This document shows, in pieces, positions 21,833-33,700 of a stretch of 64,000 nucleotides of DNA (position 1 is its first letter; every line of letters starts with the position of its first letter). Both the position numbers and the translations under genes were made by a program. The DNA lies in contig BCKL01000005.1 in assembly GCA_001600635.1 (NCBI GenBank), positions 1,192,443-1,256,442 on the forward strand. The letters are read 5' to 3'. Below the pieces are notes generated by a model that did not search any database, was not told the DNA's origin, and saw nothing but the letters and a program-made list of their open reading frames with translations. The stretch is from Leucosporidium creatinivorum. Taxonomy: Eukaryota > Basidiomycota > Microbotryomycetes > Leucosporidiales > Leucosporidiaceae.

Positions 21833-24800
21833 ATGCTACTTCCTTCGCTCTTTCCCGCCCTCGCTCTCCTCTCCTCGTCCGCCTCCCTGCTTGTCGCCGC
21901 TCTCGAAGCTCCCGAGTCGAGCTTCGTAGCGGGCAAGTACATCGTGCAGCTCTCAAGCTCTGCTACCACCGAGCGCTCCCTAGTAAGTCCTCTACTCACC
22001 TGCTGCACAACAAACCCGCACTGACCCTCTCGGCGCTCGGCCGACATCGGCGACAGTCCCTCGTCAGCTTCATCGACACCCTTCTTAACCCTCTGCTACA
22101 AGTCCTCGACCCCCTCGCCACGATTGGAAAGCAATGGAACGCGCCTGGAATCTTCAACGGGGCCGTGGTACAGCTCAGCAGCTCAGTCGACCTCTCAGCG
22201 CTTCTCGAATTGGAAGGAGTTGAGGCTGTCTTCCCTGTGAGAAGGTACAGATCGCCTCAGGCTTTCAGTCAGATAAACGGTGCTACTCCTACCAGCGGGG
22301 ATACCTTTGGGCCGCATGTCATGGTGAGTTTGGCGCTCACAACCTCGAGTGAACCCAGCTGACTGTCGGTTTTCGCAAACCGGCGTCAGCAAGCTGCATG
22401 AAGAAGGCTACTATGGCAAAGGAATAGTTGTGGGGATCCTGGATACTGGCGTTGACTACAACCACCCCGCTTTGGTGCGCCACCTCCCATCTCTCTCAGT
22501 CGGACGAGCTAAACTCGGCTTTCGCAGGGGGGAGGCTTCGGCTCTGGCTTCAAGATCGCTGGAGGTGAGCTCGAGCACTTGTCAATCTCTTGCAAAGTGC
22601 TGACTTTCTCTCGCACAGGCTTCGACTTCGCTGGAGACACCTTCAACGGGGTTTCGAACCTCATCATCTCGCCTGACGCCGACCCTTACGCCGACTCTAC
22701 CTGTGGAGGCCATGGGACCCACGTCGCGGGTATCGTAGCGGCGAATTCAACTGCTCCTGATCCTATCTTTACTGGTATGTATTCTCTGGGATCTCAGTGG
22801 AGACGAGGGACTGAACTTTTCACCGACTAGGTGTCGTTCCCGAGGTCGGCGCTCCTTCTCTGGCTCTCCAAGTCGCCTCATGAGCTGATTTATACGCGTG
22901 GCAGGCTACCATCTACGCATACAAGATCTTTGGATGCACCGACGCCGTCTCTGGAAAGTCTTACACCGACGACGAACTGGTTCGGCTTCCTCTTCGAGCT
23001 CTTCCGGACCCAGCAGCTGAGCCACTGACGCTATCTTCACCTCGCGCAGGTCATTTCGGCGCTCATTCAAGCATATCAAGATGGAGCCGACGTTATCACC
23101 CTGTCCCTCGGCAGCTCCAGCGGATGGTCAGAGTCGCCGTCCTCGGCCGTTGCTTCGGCCCTGGTCGCGCGCGGTCGCATCGTCACTGCCGCTCAGGTGG
23201 GCTCTTAGATAGTCTAGCGAGTATTGGAGCTCATGGTGTACTCTAATCCAGGGCAACGAAGGGTCTGTTGGGACCTTCTACGGAGCTTCGCCAGCTTCGG
23301 GCAAGAACGTCTGGGCGGTCGGATCCATCGACAGTGTCGGACTCGTTGGCTTCGAAGCTACGGTAGGTACAGAGACATGCCACAGTCGCTCCAGACTGAC
23401 CTCTGACCTCACCACAGGTCGTCAACTCGGTCGACGATCCCTCCTTCCCCTACTTCGCCTCGGTCCCCCTCAACTTCAGCTCTCTCCGACTCTACTCCAT
23501 TACGCTCGACTCCTCCTTCAGCAACTCAGGAGACGCATGCTCCGCTCTACCTTCCTCTCTCGACCTTTCAGGCTACGTCGTCCTGGTCAAGAGAGGTGGG
23601 TGTGGCTTCACCTCCAAGTACGCCGTCGTCGCAGCTGCTGGAGCCAAGCACCTCATCATCTACAACTCAGCCGCTGCTTTCAGCTACCTCCCCGACGCTT
23701 CGGAGTACCTCGAGTCGGTCGCTATCGTCAGTGCCGAGACTGGCGCCTCGCTCGTCGCCCTCGCTGCCGCCGCCAACTCTTCGGCGCTCATCTCCGCCGT
23801 CAACTCGACCGTGCTCGCCATCCCTTACGACTCGGGGGGGAGAGTATCGGAGTTCTCGAGCTACGGCTCTAACTTCGAGATGGACCAGCCGTCGCCTGCT
23901 TTCGCGGCGCCGGGAGGAGAGATCCTGTCGACTTGGCCGCTCGACGGAGGCGGCTACTCCATCCTTTCGGGAACTTCGATGGCGACTCCGTTCGCAGCAG
24001 GAGCAGTCAGTAAATCTAATACTGCCGGTAATAGGAAAGCTGACGTCGTGTATCGACTGGCGGCGCTCTACCTCTCGATCAAGGGCAAGCAGTCGGCTTC
24101 GGCGCTCGAGCTGAGAGACATCTTCGTGGCCCTTCCTTCCTCTCGCCTCAATCAGTGCTGACGAACTACTCATGCAGGGTTTCCTCCTCCTCAACGACAC
24201 GAAGAACTTCAACAGTATTCACAAGATCACGGTCAAGAACACGGGAGACCAGGTTGTTACGCTCGAGATCTCTCACGAAGCGGCCGGAACAGCCCTCTCG
24301 TTCGTCAAGGGCTCGGCAGTGCTACACAAGTGGGTTCAGCGATCCACTCGAAGCAGATCAGCCATCCTGATTGTGATTCTCCTACTCCTCCACAGCCTTT
24401 GGCCCGTCCCTCTCATCGACTCAGCCGCCACCGTCGTCTTCAGCCGACGCTCGCTCACCATTGGCCCTCGCAAGTCGGCGAGCTTTCTCGCTACCTTCGT
24501 CCCTCCTCTCGGGCTGGATCCTGCGCTTGCTCCTGTCTACTCGGGATACGTCAAGATGTCAGTCGAAGCTGAAGAGTGAAGACACGGCGGCGGGTCTGAC
24601 ACCGAACTTCACTACGTAGCGGGACGAACCTCACTGTTCCTTACTATGGCCTCGCTGCACCACTCAAGGGACTCCAAAGTAGGTTGAAATACTCCTGCCG
24701 AGCTGGTCGACCTGCTGACCTCTCCCTCGGACCCACAGTCCTCGACGACACCTCCGTCGTGCTCGGCGTCGAGCTTCCCACCCTCATCGGAGCTGACGGT

Positions 24801-25574
24801 GGGTCTTACAGCCTTCTCCATTGCCATTGAATAGCTCACCCTTTGCTCGTCACCCAGATAACCCTATCCCCAAGTCAACCACCAACACCACCGTCTCACT
24901 TTCCTCCAAGTCCTCGGCTATTCAGGTCGTCTTCCGCCTCGCCACGGGCACTCGCCTCTTCGCCGTCGACGTCGTCAAGGCTTCCACGAGACTTCATCCT
25001 ACCTACAACAAGCGCAGCACAGTCGAGCACGCCGGCGTGAGACTGTCCAAGCCCATCAAGAAGGGACTGCTGGCACTGCCTCTCGTCGATGGCCTCGTCG
25101 GCAGAGTTGCCAAAGTGGCGAGCAACGTCACGAGCTCGGTACTCGACGAGCTGAATGTTGGTTCAAGTAGAGCCATGTTTGGCTCGGTTGGCACGCTGCA
25201 GAGCCAGAGCTACGCCTGTAAGTTCCGTCTCGGTCGAGCGCTTGACCGTCCGCCGCTAACCTGCCTCCCTCCCTCCCTCTCCCAACTCCTTCTCTTCCTA
25301 GTCCGCAACGCCGAAGACAACCCCGCCGACTACTATTACATCTCCTTCAACGGCACTGTCACTCCCCCTTCGGGGGGCAATTTCTCGGCAAGGAATCTCG
25401 AGCCAGGGAGCTACAAGCTGCTCTTGAGGGCCTTGAAGCTGACCGGGGATCTTTTCAGTGAGGCAGACTATGAGAGTGAGTCACGGCTCTGCGGGAGGGG
25501 ATTCCAAGGCTGCAGCTGATCGCCCTCGGCCCCCCAAAGCCTGGCTTTCGCCGCCCATCGAGCTCGTCAAGTAG
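21833..25574 (+). CDS. Secreted subtilisin-like serine protease (S8) with PA insert
   Basis: A large extracellular or vacuolar-route protease with about a dozen introns. The start MLLPSLFPALALLSSSASLL is a signal peptide. An inhibitor I9-like prodomain follows (FVAGKYIVQLSSSA, FNGAVVQLSS, LLELEGVEAVFPVRRY). The catalytic triad is visible: Asp in GILDTGVDYNHPAL, His in GGHGTHVAGIVA and Ser in LSGTSMATPFAAGA; the oxyanion Asn is in TAAQGNEG. A protease-associated domain sits between His and Ser (VVLVKRGGCGFTSKYAVVAA). The C-terminal third is beta-rich and Fn3-like (FNSIHKITVKNTGDQVVTLE), as in fungal and bacterial minor extracellular (Vpr-like) S8 enzymes. The last exon follows an intron at about 25474-25539 and ends SPPIELVK with TAG at 25572. 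Substrate is unknown. It is not a toxin-type protein by any feature seen. Confidence 0.9.
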
Positions 25575-25938
25575 TATTCTGCCTCTCATCATGAGCGTGT
25601 GTTAGCATCTGAACTCGCTGGTGAGCTCTCCAGCCCCTTGCCCCGCCTTTAGAAATGTAGCGAGGATTGTCCAGCTCGGCGAACCCCCCTGGAGAGGGGG
25701 TGTCGGTTTCGGCGATGGGAAGAGGCTCGCTCTTCGGAGAGCTGCAGGCTCTGTGCTCTCACAGAATGACCTGTGCACCCCTTCCTCACTCTCGAGAGCT
25801 CTCCGAGAATTCAAAACGACGTCGCGCGCGAGCTGCGCGGGTTCTTCCTTCGTCCTCATCACCTGTTTGCAGCTTCTACCACCTCGACTACATTTCTTGT
25901 TCATACTCTGAGCCCCTTCTCTGCACCGACCTAGGACC
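25575..25938. other. Intergenic spacer protease/ROT1
   Basis: About 360 bases between co-directional genes, holding the protease 3' end and the ROT1 promoter. Nothing else recognised. Confidence 0.5.
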
Positions 25939-27225
25939 ATGCTCTCCCTACCATCGCTGTTTCAGGCCAGCGCGCTCGTCCTCGCGCTCGCAGCTTCTCT
26001 CTCGAACGGCGCGGCTAGCGACGTCGTGGGAACTTGGAGTACAGGATCAGGGGCAGTGCTGACTGGTACAGTGAGTAATCTCGCTTTTGTACCTGTGCAG
26101 CTGGATCGCCAGGCGGGCGACGAGGGAAGGACGACGAGAGGCCGTTGCGGCTTGCGGTCGTTCGAGGCGGGGATGGAGCGGCGCGCTGTAGCTCGTTCGA
26201 GAGCTCAAGGCTCGATGAACAGCTGTAGCCCATCACCGAACGCGTCTACTGCTACGAGGCGCGTCGACGGCGCCCTCCCAGCGGTCGCCTCCCCTTCCAA
26301 CGTCCGGCCAAGCCTGCTCAAGGAAACGGCTGACCCTTGGCTGTGTGCTGCTTTCGTCGCTGCTCTACAGGCATTTGGAAACCCCGTCAACAACACTTTC
26401 GACTACCCTCCTGTAGCTGGCTACTCTTATTCCTTCACGAACGACGGCTACTACGAGGAAGCGAGCTGTGAGTTGCCCTCCGGCTACGAGCATGCTACCG
26501 AGGATGAGTGTGATGACTGATGCGCTCGCCCTTTCTGTACAGTCACTTGGACCTCTAATGCTACCGATCACCACGTGAGTAGATCCCTGCGCCGGCAGGA
26601 GCTGAATCGGCGCCGAACTCTCGCTAACCCGTCCTCTCGTCCTCCATAGTGCATCCAAGCCAACAGTAAGCCCCAGCTTGAACGATGAAGGCGAATGAGA
26701 CTCTCGTACTGACCCCGTCGACCTGCTACAGTTATCTGGCAACACGGAACTTACAAGGTCAATTCGAATGGCACCATCACCACCGACTCGACCATGTTTG
26801 CGGGAGATGGACGCGTCCAGGTGCAGGTGAGTTATGCGTGACTCGGTGCTGCTAGCTGCTGCACCCCAGGAGCTGCGTGGAGAGCGCCTGCCGCGCCGAG
26901 AAGCCATCTCGGCGATCCAGCACTGACCCACTCTGCCACAGAACGCCTGCGCCGCACAGAGCAGCGCCATCTACTACTACCAGGAGAACAACTTGTTCGC
27001 TACCTGGGCCGTGAGCACCTGGAGGGGCAAGGAGATGCTTCGTCTCGGCTCCTTCGACGGCAGCCTCCTTCCTCGCATGTACAAGATCTCCGACAACCCT
27101 CGCGACTACATGTTCGACTCGATGTACCTTTCGTAAGCCGTAGCGATCTCCTCCGAACCGACCGGATGCTGACGCTACTGCCATACAGCAACCACACCGA
27201 CTCCGCCAGCGCCGGCCGTCGGTGA
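25939..27225 (+). CDS. ROT1: Rot1-like ER chaperone
   Basis: Rot1 is an essential ER protein in yeast that aids folding and cell-wall beta-1,6-glucan synthesis. The start MLSLPSLFQASALVLALAAS is a signal peptide, followed by SDVVGTWSTGSGAVLTGT. Family blocks are GYSYSFTNDGYYEEA, IIWQHGTYKVNSNGTITTD, GRVQVQNACA and FDGSLLPRMYKISDNPRD. The structure is fragmented: a long first intron (about 300 nt, 26072-26370), an exon of 32 nt (26543-26574), a microexon of 16 nt (26650-26665, encoding CIQAN and the first base of I), and a short last exon that closes SNHTDSASAGRR. Yeast Rot1 has a C-terminal membrane segment; none is encoded here, so the protein may be soluble or a further exon was missed. N-glycosylation sequons (NNT, NAT, NHT) are present. 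Confidence 0.85.
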
Positions 27226-27777
27226 TCGCTTGCGATTCTTGTACCTAGACCTATTCGCGCACCTTTGGCACCCTCATCGCATGCTTATAGCACCCTACGC
27301 CAGCATACCAGTAGAATGGGATCCTTATACCTCACTCCACATCGCAATTATAGACACTCGACAGCCGAAAGCCCATCGCCGAAGTGTGGGGCTGCGGAAG
27401 AGAAGGTGAGACCAGCGAGCGAAGTGAGGAGGAGTGAGAGCGAACAAAGGGAATAGCCGGGGTGTATAACGAGCTACAACTGCGCGAACAGATTGTGCAG
27501 CAGTGTTAGATTCGGGGTAGCTCGAAACTGACGCGAAGAGCTCGAGCCGCCTGTTGTCTCCCACCACTTCTCGTTTCTTAGCGCTCTCTCGACCCGTTGG
27601 ATGCTTGTACACCTACAGTGAACAGAGGAGCACACAAATCTACTCGGGAACACTCGTAAGCGTACTAGGTCACATCATCAAACTCTGCAGGCCAAGCTCT
27701 GACCCTCTCCTCTCGTGGCCCACTCGCTCCTTGCCTGGAAAGAGCTCTGCCCGCTCGTTCCTCACTCTGCTGGCGGG
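27226..27777. other. Intergenic spacer ROT1/DYRK kinase
   Basis: About 550 bases holding the ROT1 3' end and the kinase promoter and 5' UTR. An in-frame non-ATG extension precedes the kinase ATG at 27778 but shows no conserved sequence. Nothing else seen. Confidence 0.5.
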
Positions 27778-30700
27778 ATGGACAGCTCGCCTTCTCGCCG
27801 TGCTTCAGCTACAGCGAGCCTGCAGACCTCCCCTCGCCCTTCCGACTCGCCTAGGACAGCAACGACACGAGGAGCGTCGGGAGCGACTCGAGCGGCCAGC
27901 GGCGATTCGTCCCCGTCGGCGGGCTCCTCCTGGGCTACCACAGAGGATTCTGTACCGTCCAGCAGAGGATCAGCGCGCGCCTCAATAGGCCACGCTCTTC
28001 GAGTACAGATCCCCTCCGTCGCGCAACCCGTGCGCCGCCAGCAAGCTTCCCTCCCAAATACGCCGAAATCAGCCTCGCACCCACGTACAGGCCAGCCCAC
28101 AGCTTCACCTCGTGTACCTCAATCCGCCGCCTCGTCCAGCTCGGCCGCTTCGACCTCGAATTCGCGCTCAGTCGCCGACTCGCTTGGCTCCTTCGCCTTC
28201 CCGCCAACCCCTCCCTCCCTCACCGCGACCAGCCCACCGAGCGCAATCGCCTCGCCTCGGCTGAGCGGCGTTATTCCTAGCTCGACTGCATCAACCAGCA
28301 GCCCTCGCGCGTACCCTCAGCCTACAGCGGGCGGGGAAGGCGACCCGTTTGCGGCATCTGGCTCGAGCGTTGGCGGAGGAAGCGCGACTAGTTCGCTGAG
28401 GAGGAAGGCGCCGCCGCCTCTCGCACTGAGGAAGGACGACGAGAGGATTCAGAAGGGCAAGGGAATGGCCCGAGGCGACTCCTCCGACTCTTCGGAGCTC
28501 GACGAGGGCTGGCAGGCGGAGGGGCATCGCGTACAGCAGCAGGAGCCGGCTCGGCGGTATGGAACGAGGGAGGTGGGAGAGGGATCGTCGCGAGGAGCTT
28601 CTCAAGGTTACACCGCGTCTCTTCCTCCCCATGGCCAGGTCCAGCGCAGCGACAGCAAGGATGAAGCTCGGGACACCCTCTCCTCGCTGTTCAAGTTCCC
28701 CTCACCCCAAGTCGGCACCTCCATCCCCTCCTCCCATTTCGACTTCTCGACCATCGATTCGACCATCGAAGACCTCGAGGCCGACGACGAAGCCGGCGAG
28801 GACGACACGGCAACGACCAACCTCTCCTTCCTCTCCTCCTCCTCCGACGGTACGCGCGAGTACACCGGCGAGGTTCCTCGACCGCAGGGCTCTTCTTCAA
28901 CAGCCTACGGTGCTCCTCGCCAGTACACTGGGCTCGGCCTGGGCCTCCCCTTCTCCATGTCCGCCGCCGCCAACCTCAACTCCCTCTCGCCGACTCTCTC
29001 CCCTCCTTACTCCTCCGTCCAGCAACGAGCGGTTTCCGATGACCAGGGAGGATTTCCTCGCAGCCCAAGTGGTGGCGAGCGTAGCAGGAGCGCCAGCGGA
29101 CCCGAAAGCCCCGTCACCGACCGAAGCAAGCTCATCGGTCTCGGAGAGCTCGCTACGCCGCGGTGGACGAGTGGGGTGCTGGAGCGACGGTGGGGGACGC
29201 CGTACGACGAGAAGCGGAAGCTGTCTGGCGGGGAGGACGAGTTCAGCGCTCTCGGTCACGATCCTATGGTGAGCTTTGAAGAGCTCGAGCCTTCGGACGG
29301 CGAAGATCTGATGCTTGCTTCACAGCCACCAATGTTGAGGAAGCTCTCGGCGGATTCGCCTTCCGCTACACGGCAACCTACCACTCGCGCGTCTCCTCGA
29401 CCCATCTCGAGCTACGAGCCGTCATCCCCGGCGCGCCTCACTTCCTACGCCATGCACCCCTCGGCTCTCTTCCCCACCACCGCCTCATCCCAGTCGAAGC
29501 CTACGCCACCCAAACCCTCGTCGTTTGACGACTTCGCCAACGAGCCCACACCCTTCGCTCAACCCAACTTCTCGCGCCAGCAGCAGCAGCAGCACCCTCC
29601 GCAGAGCCCCGTTTACTCACTCGAAGCCGTCTCCATCCCTGACGACCTCAGTGGGCTAGCCGAGCCACAGCAGGAGACTCTGCGGCATAGTCAACTCGTC
29701 GAGGAGGCGCCCTCGGCTCAGCACTTCGAGTCGATGGCCCTGCAAAAGCGGCGGAGCATGGTTGGGACAGCTTCGGCGCCCAACTCGGCAGTCGGAGGAT
29801 CTTGGACGAGTGGAGCCACGCCGGACGTCGTCGGCCTTGGGTTCGACTACGAGGCGCAAGGCGGCGAGGCCAAGGGAGTGGATGCTTCGGCGCAGGCGCA
29901 GCGGAGGGCGTCGAGCGGGAGCATGCAAGCCGCTCATGCTCGGAGATCGAGTACAGGGAGGGCCTACTCTGTCGATGCAGCGGCAAAACTGCCGACCAAG
30001 ACGATGGCGCATCGGCGTCAATCGGCGAGCAAGAGCGGATTCGCCCATCTCCCGCCTTCGCCAGCGGCGCCCATAGCTACTCAAGCGCTAGCCAATACCG
30101 GAGTCCCCATCATCCCCTTCACCCTCCCTACCCCTACCTCTTCCGCTCCCCCCTCCGCCGCCGCTGCCACTGCGCCTCCAACGACTCCTGGCCGCACTCC
30201 CGACATGGCTCGTCTCTCTCACCACTCGCACCACTCGTCCCCCTCCATTATCGCTGCTTCGATCCTTCGCCAGACGAGGGATCCCGAAGGTCGCGACATC
30301 GACATGGAGGTCGCAGCGGCCGCCGACGAGGGCACCGCCGAGGCACTCAGGAAGCTCGATGGCCTCTCCTCGCCTCGTCTCTCCAAAGTATTCTCCTCAT
30401 CTGGCGGAACTCCATCGACCGGATCGCGCAGTCGGACAACGAGTCGGAGCGGAGAGGCTCCAACGCCTCCAGCGCTCCTGCGCCGGGATTCGGAGGAGGC
30501 CAAGGCGAGGCGGAGGACGAGGAGCAGCACAGGAGCGTCGGCGAGTGCGTTGGCGAAGGACGTCGAGCAAGCGATGATGGAGTCGAAGCTTCCTCCTCGT
30601 CCTGCTTCGTCGCATACGCCGAGCGGCAGTCCAGCAGCCGCTCATTCGACCGCTTTCGCCTCCTCGTCCGGTCCGAACACCGTCCAGATGCCTCGATCGC

Positions 30701-33700
30701 CTCTGGTACCTTCCTCCGAGCCACACTCGTCCTCCTCGACCGCTCGCGCCTCGTCTCGACCGGGCTCGTCAGGCAACGCCAACGAGGTCCCCTTCCCCGG
30801 CGCCAGCCCTTTCAAGCGAGGCTCCTCCTCTTCGGCAAGCCTCACCGCTGGAACTTCGACCTCCGCCTCGGGATCTCACGACTCGACGTCGGGCACCTCC
30901 ATCTCTGGCTCCTCCGTCGCGACCACGGCGGCCAAGTCGTCCTCGCTCAAGAACCGTCGAGGCAGTGTCGGCAGCGATGTGTCGTCGGTAATGGGGTCGG
31001 GAGAAGGAGGAGCGTCCAAGTCCGAACGGTCGGATAGTGCAGGAGATGGAGAGGCGCTCCGCAACATCCCTCCCGTGCCGCCCATCCCCAAGGACTGGGA
31101 GACGTACCGCCCTTCGACCGCCGGAACCTCGACTTCGAGCGCGCAAAACTCTCCTCGCTTCGACGCCGACTTCCGTCGCCCCTCCGAGTCGAGCAGCTAT
31201 GCCGAGAGCGCCCTCCTCAGTCCTCGCGCCGCCGACATGGAGCCATCTCTCAGCTCGAGCAGCGGGGCCAGCGGGAAGGCTCATCCTCGCAAGTGGAGTC
31301 TGTCCAGCGCCTTCGGCAAGTCGTCCAAGAGTCCCAAGGTGCCTTCGGTCAAGGAGTCGAGCTCGTACACCGATTTGCTCGCCGCCGGTCGGGATCGCAA
31401 GAGCTCGTTCGGCAGCCACATCTCGGAGCCAGGTTTCACTCGACGCATGGCCGCCTCCACCAACGACATCGTCGGCCTCGCCAACGGCACACGCGATCCT
31501 CCTCCTTCGCTGGGCTCCCTCGGTCGCAACAGCTTCCGCAATGACAAGCATGCGTCGGCCATCTCGCGGGCGAGAACGGTCAGCCAGAGCAGCTCCAGCA
31601 CGACGACCACCGCCAACGCCTACAACGCTCCTCACCCTTCGTCTTCCTCGGCCACTCCCGCCGTCGTCACGACCAGTCCCGGTCGCTCTCGCTCGAGCCT
31701 CCTCAGCCCTCGTCGAACTCCCTCCGGCATCCCCTTCTTTTCGCGCAAGAGCTCGAGCGGCAGCACTACCACCGCTCCGGCCTCGCCCAACATCGACACC
31801 ACCGAGTCGCCGCCCGAGGAGAAGAGCGGTCGCAAGTCGATCCTCGGCCTCAACTTCCTTCGCAACAGCTCGTCGAAGAAGGACAAGGTCGAGAAGGCGC
31901 CTCCTCCTTCCCCTGGCTTCAAGCGTCAAACCATCGCATCAGTCCCTTCAGTGACCAAGCCAGTGGATCGCTCCATGGACGAGTTTGGACGACGAGCGAG
32001 CATCGCTACCACCAAGACGTCGTCGAGTTTGATGACTCGCAAGAGAGGCAAAGTGAGCTACTCGATCTGACCGACCTCTTCGATCAGCTGCTGACATCGT
32101 CCTCGCTCATCCCAGACGCTCGGCTCGGTCGACGACACGGCTTCCTTCAGTTCAAAGCCGGCGAGCCTGCCCCCCATGCAGATGCCTGGACTTTCCCCCG
32201 CGACTGTTCGCCGAGTTGACTCGCTCAATTCCAACCACTCGTCCTCCTCGATGTCGAGCAAGGCAATGGCGACTCCCACGAGGATCCAGCCGCCTAGCAC
32301 TCGCGCGAGCAAGCTGCAAGAGTCGGTCAAGGCCAATCTCCCCACCATCGCCGGCTCTCCTTCCACTCACACCTTCCCTCTCATCCCCCTCGACGAGCCT
32401 CGCGCTCTCAACGACGACTCGCCCACCGCAACCCCTCCTCCCAAGTCGCATACTCCCACCAAAATCCCTCGCCTCTACCAGCAGCGCTCGGCAGCCGTCA
32501 CAAGTCCGCGACTCACCATCCGAGCAGAGGCCAGCCGCGAGCCATCCCCCTCCTTCCCTCGCACCGTACACGGCAAGTCCGCTACACGTCGCCTTAGCAC
32601 CTACAGCTCGGCGACTCCCGACGCGACTGTTCCTCTCGCCTCCTCCACCTCGTCTTCCAACCTCTTTTTCCACTCGGAGAACGAATCGACATCCGAGTTT
32701 GGCTTCACCCCTGCCAGCGAGAGGGTGGCTTCGACTCGCCGTCGCCTCGACTCGGAGCCGTCGCAGATCCCGCGCAGCCGAAGCACCACGCATGGAGGCT
32801 CGCTCGCCTCGTCGCGTGGGTCCAAGGATCCCCTCGACTCGTCGACGTCTTCAAGGACGAGCACCGCTGTGCCCAGGACTCATCGCCGACAATCGGTGAT
32901 CGGCGAGGAAAGCGGCAAGACCTCAGCGACGCCGGTTCGCGCTCAGGCGCGCACGACTTCGCTGCAGACTCTCAAGTCGACTCCTGCGCAGACGGCCTCC
33001 GACTCGTCCAGCTCGTCGGGATCTACTCTAGCGGCCTCCGCGAGTCGACGAGTCCTGCCCCCCAAGTCGTCCGAGTTGTCGTCGAGCACTCGTCGCACCT
33101 CGACCGCTGCGACAGCCGATCCGCTCTCGTCTTCGAGGACCTCTAGGACGATCAATATGGCAAGCAAGATGGCCATCCCTTCGCGCATGTCCAGGTCGTC
33201 GACCACGCCCTCCCTCAGTCCAGCTCTCACCGACTCAGGTCGCTCCTCGGTGGCCAGCTCAGCGCCCAGCATCGCCGAGGAGGAGCTCCGTGGTGACGAG
33301 GAGATGTCGGCGTATGTTCGTCGACAGCAGGCCAAGAAGACGGCCGCCGGCATCTCCCCCGACATGATCCACAAGATGTTCGAGTTCCCCGACCCGACCG
33401 AGCCACTTCCTCCTCTCGACTCGCGAGGTGAGTCTGCTGCTATGTCTCCAGTCTCCGACTGTTCGCTAACCCTCATCTCACAGATGCTCTCTCGCTCTAC
33501 TCTCGCTACCTGTCGCCCTACGAGAAGGAGGAGATCAAGGAGTACGAGAAGGTCTACTTCGTTGGACCCAACTGCGACAAGAAGCAGAGCACCAAGGAGA
33601 ACACGACGAACAACCACGGGTTTGACGACGATCGCGGCGACTACCTCCTCGTCCCTCACGACCACATCATGTACCGCTACGAGGTCATCGACGTGCTCGG

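Noticed and set aside
27715-27777. N-terminal extension of the DYRK kinase
   Set aside because: It begins with a non-ATG codon (GTG) and shows no conserved residues; ATG at 27778 was preferred.
30769-31929. 386-codon antisense frame over the DYRK exon
   Set aside because: Composition (Arg/Gly/Ala/Val) mirrors the Ser-rich sense codons; no splice sites or known motif.
32053-32200. Boundary between two separate genes in the DYRK locus
   Set aside because: A normal 63-nt intron joins both exons in phase and the combined frame is a multiple of three to the final stop.
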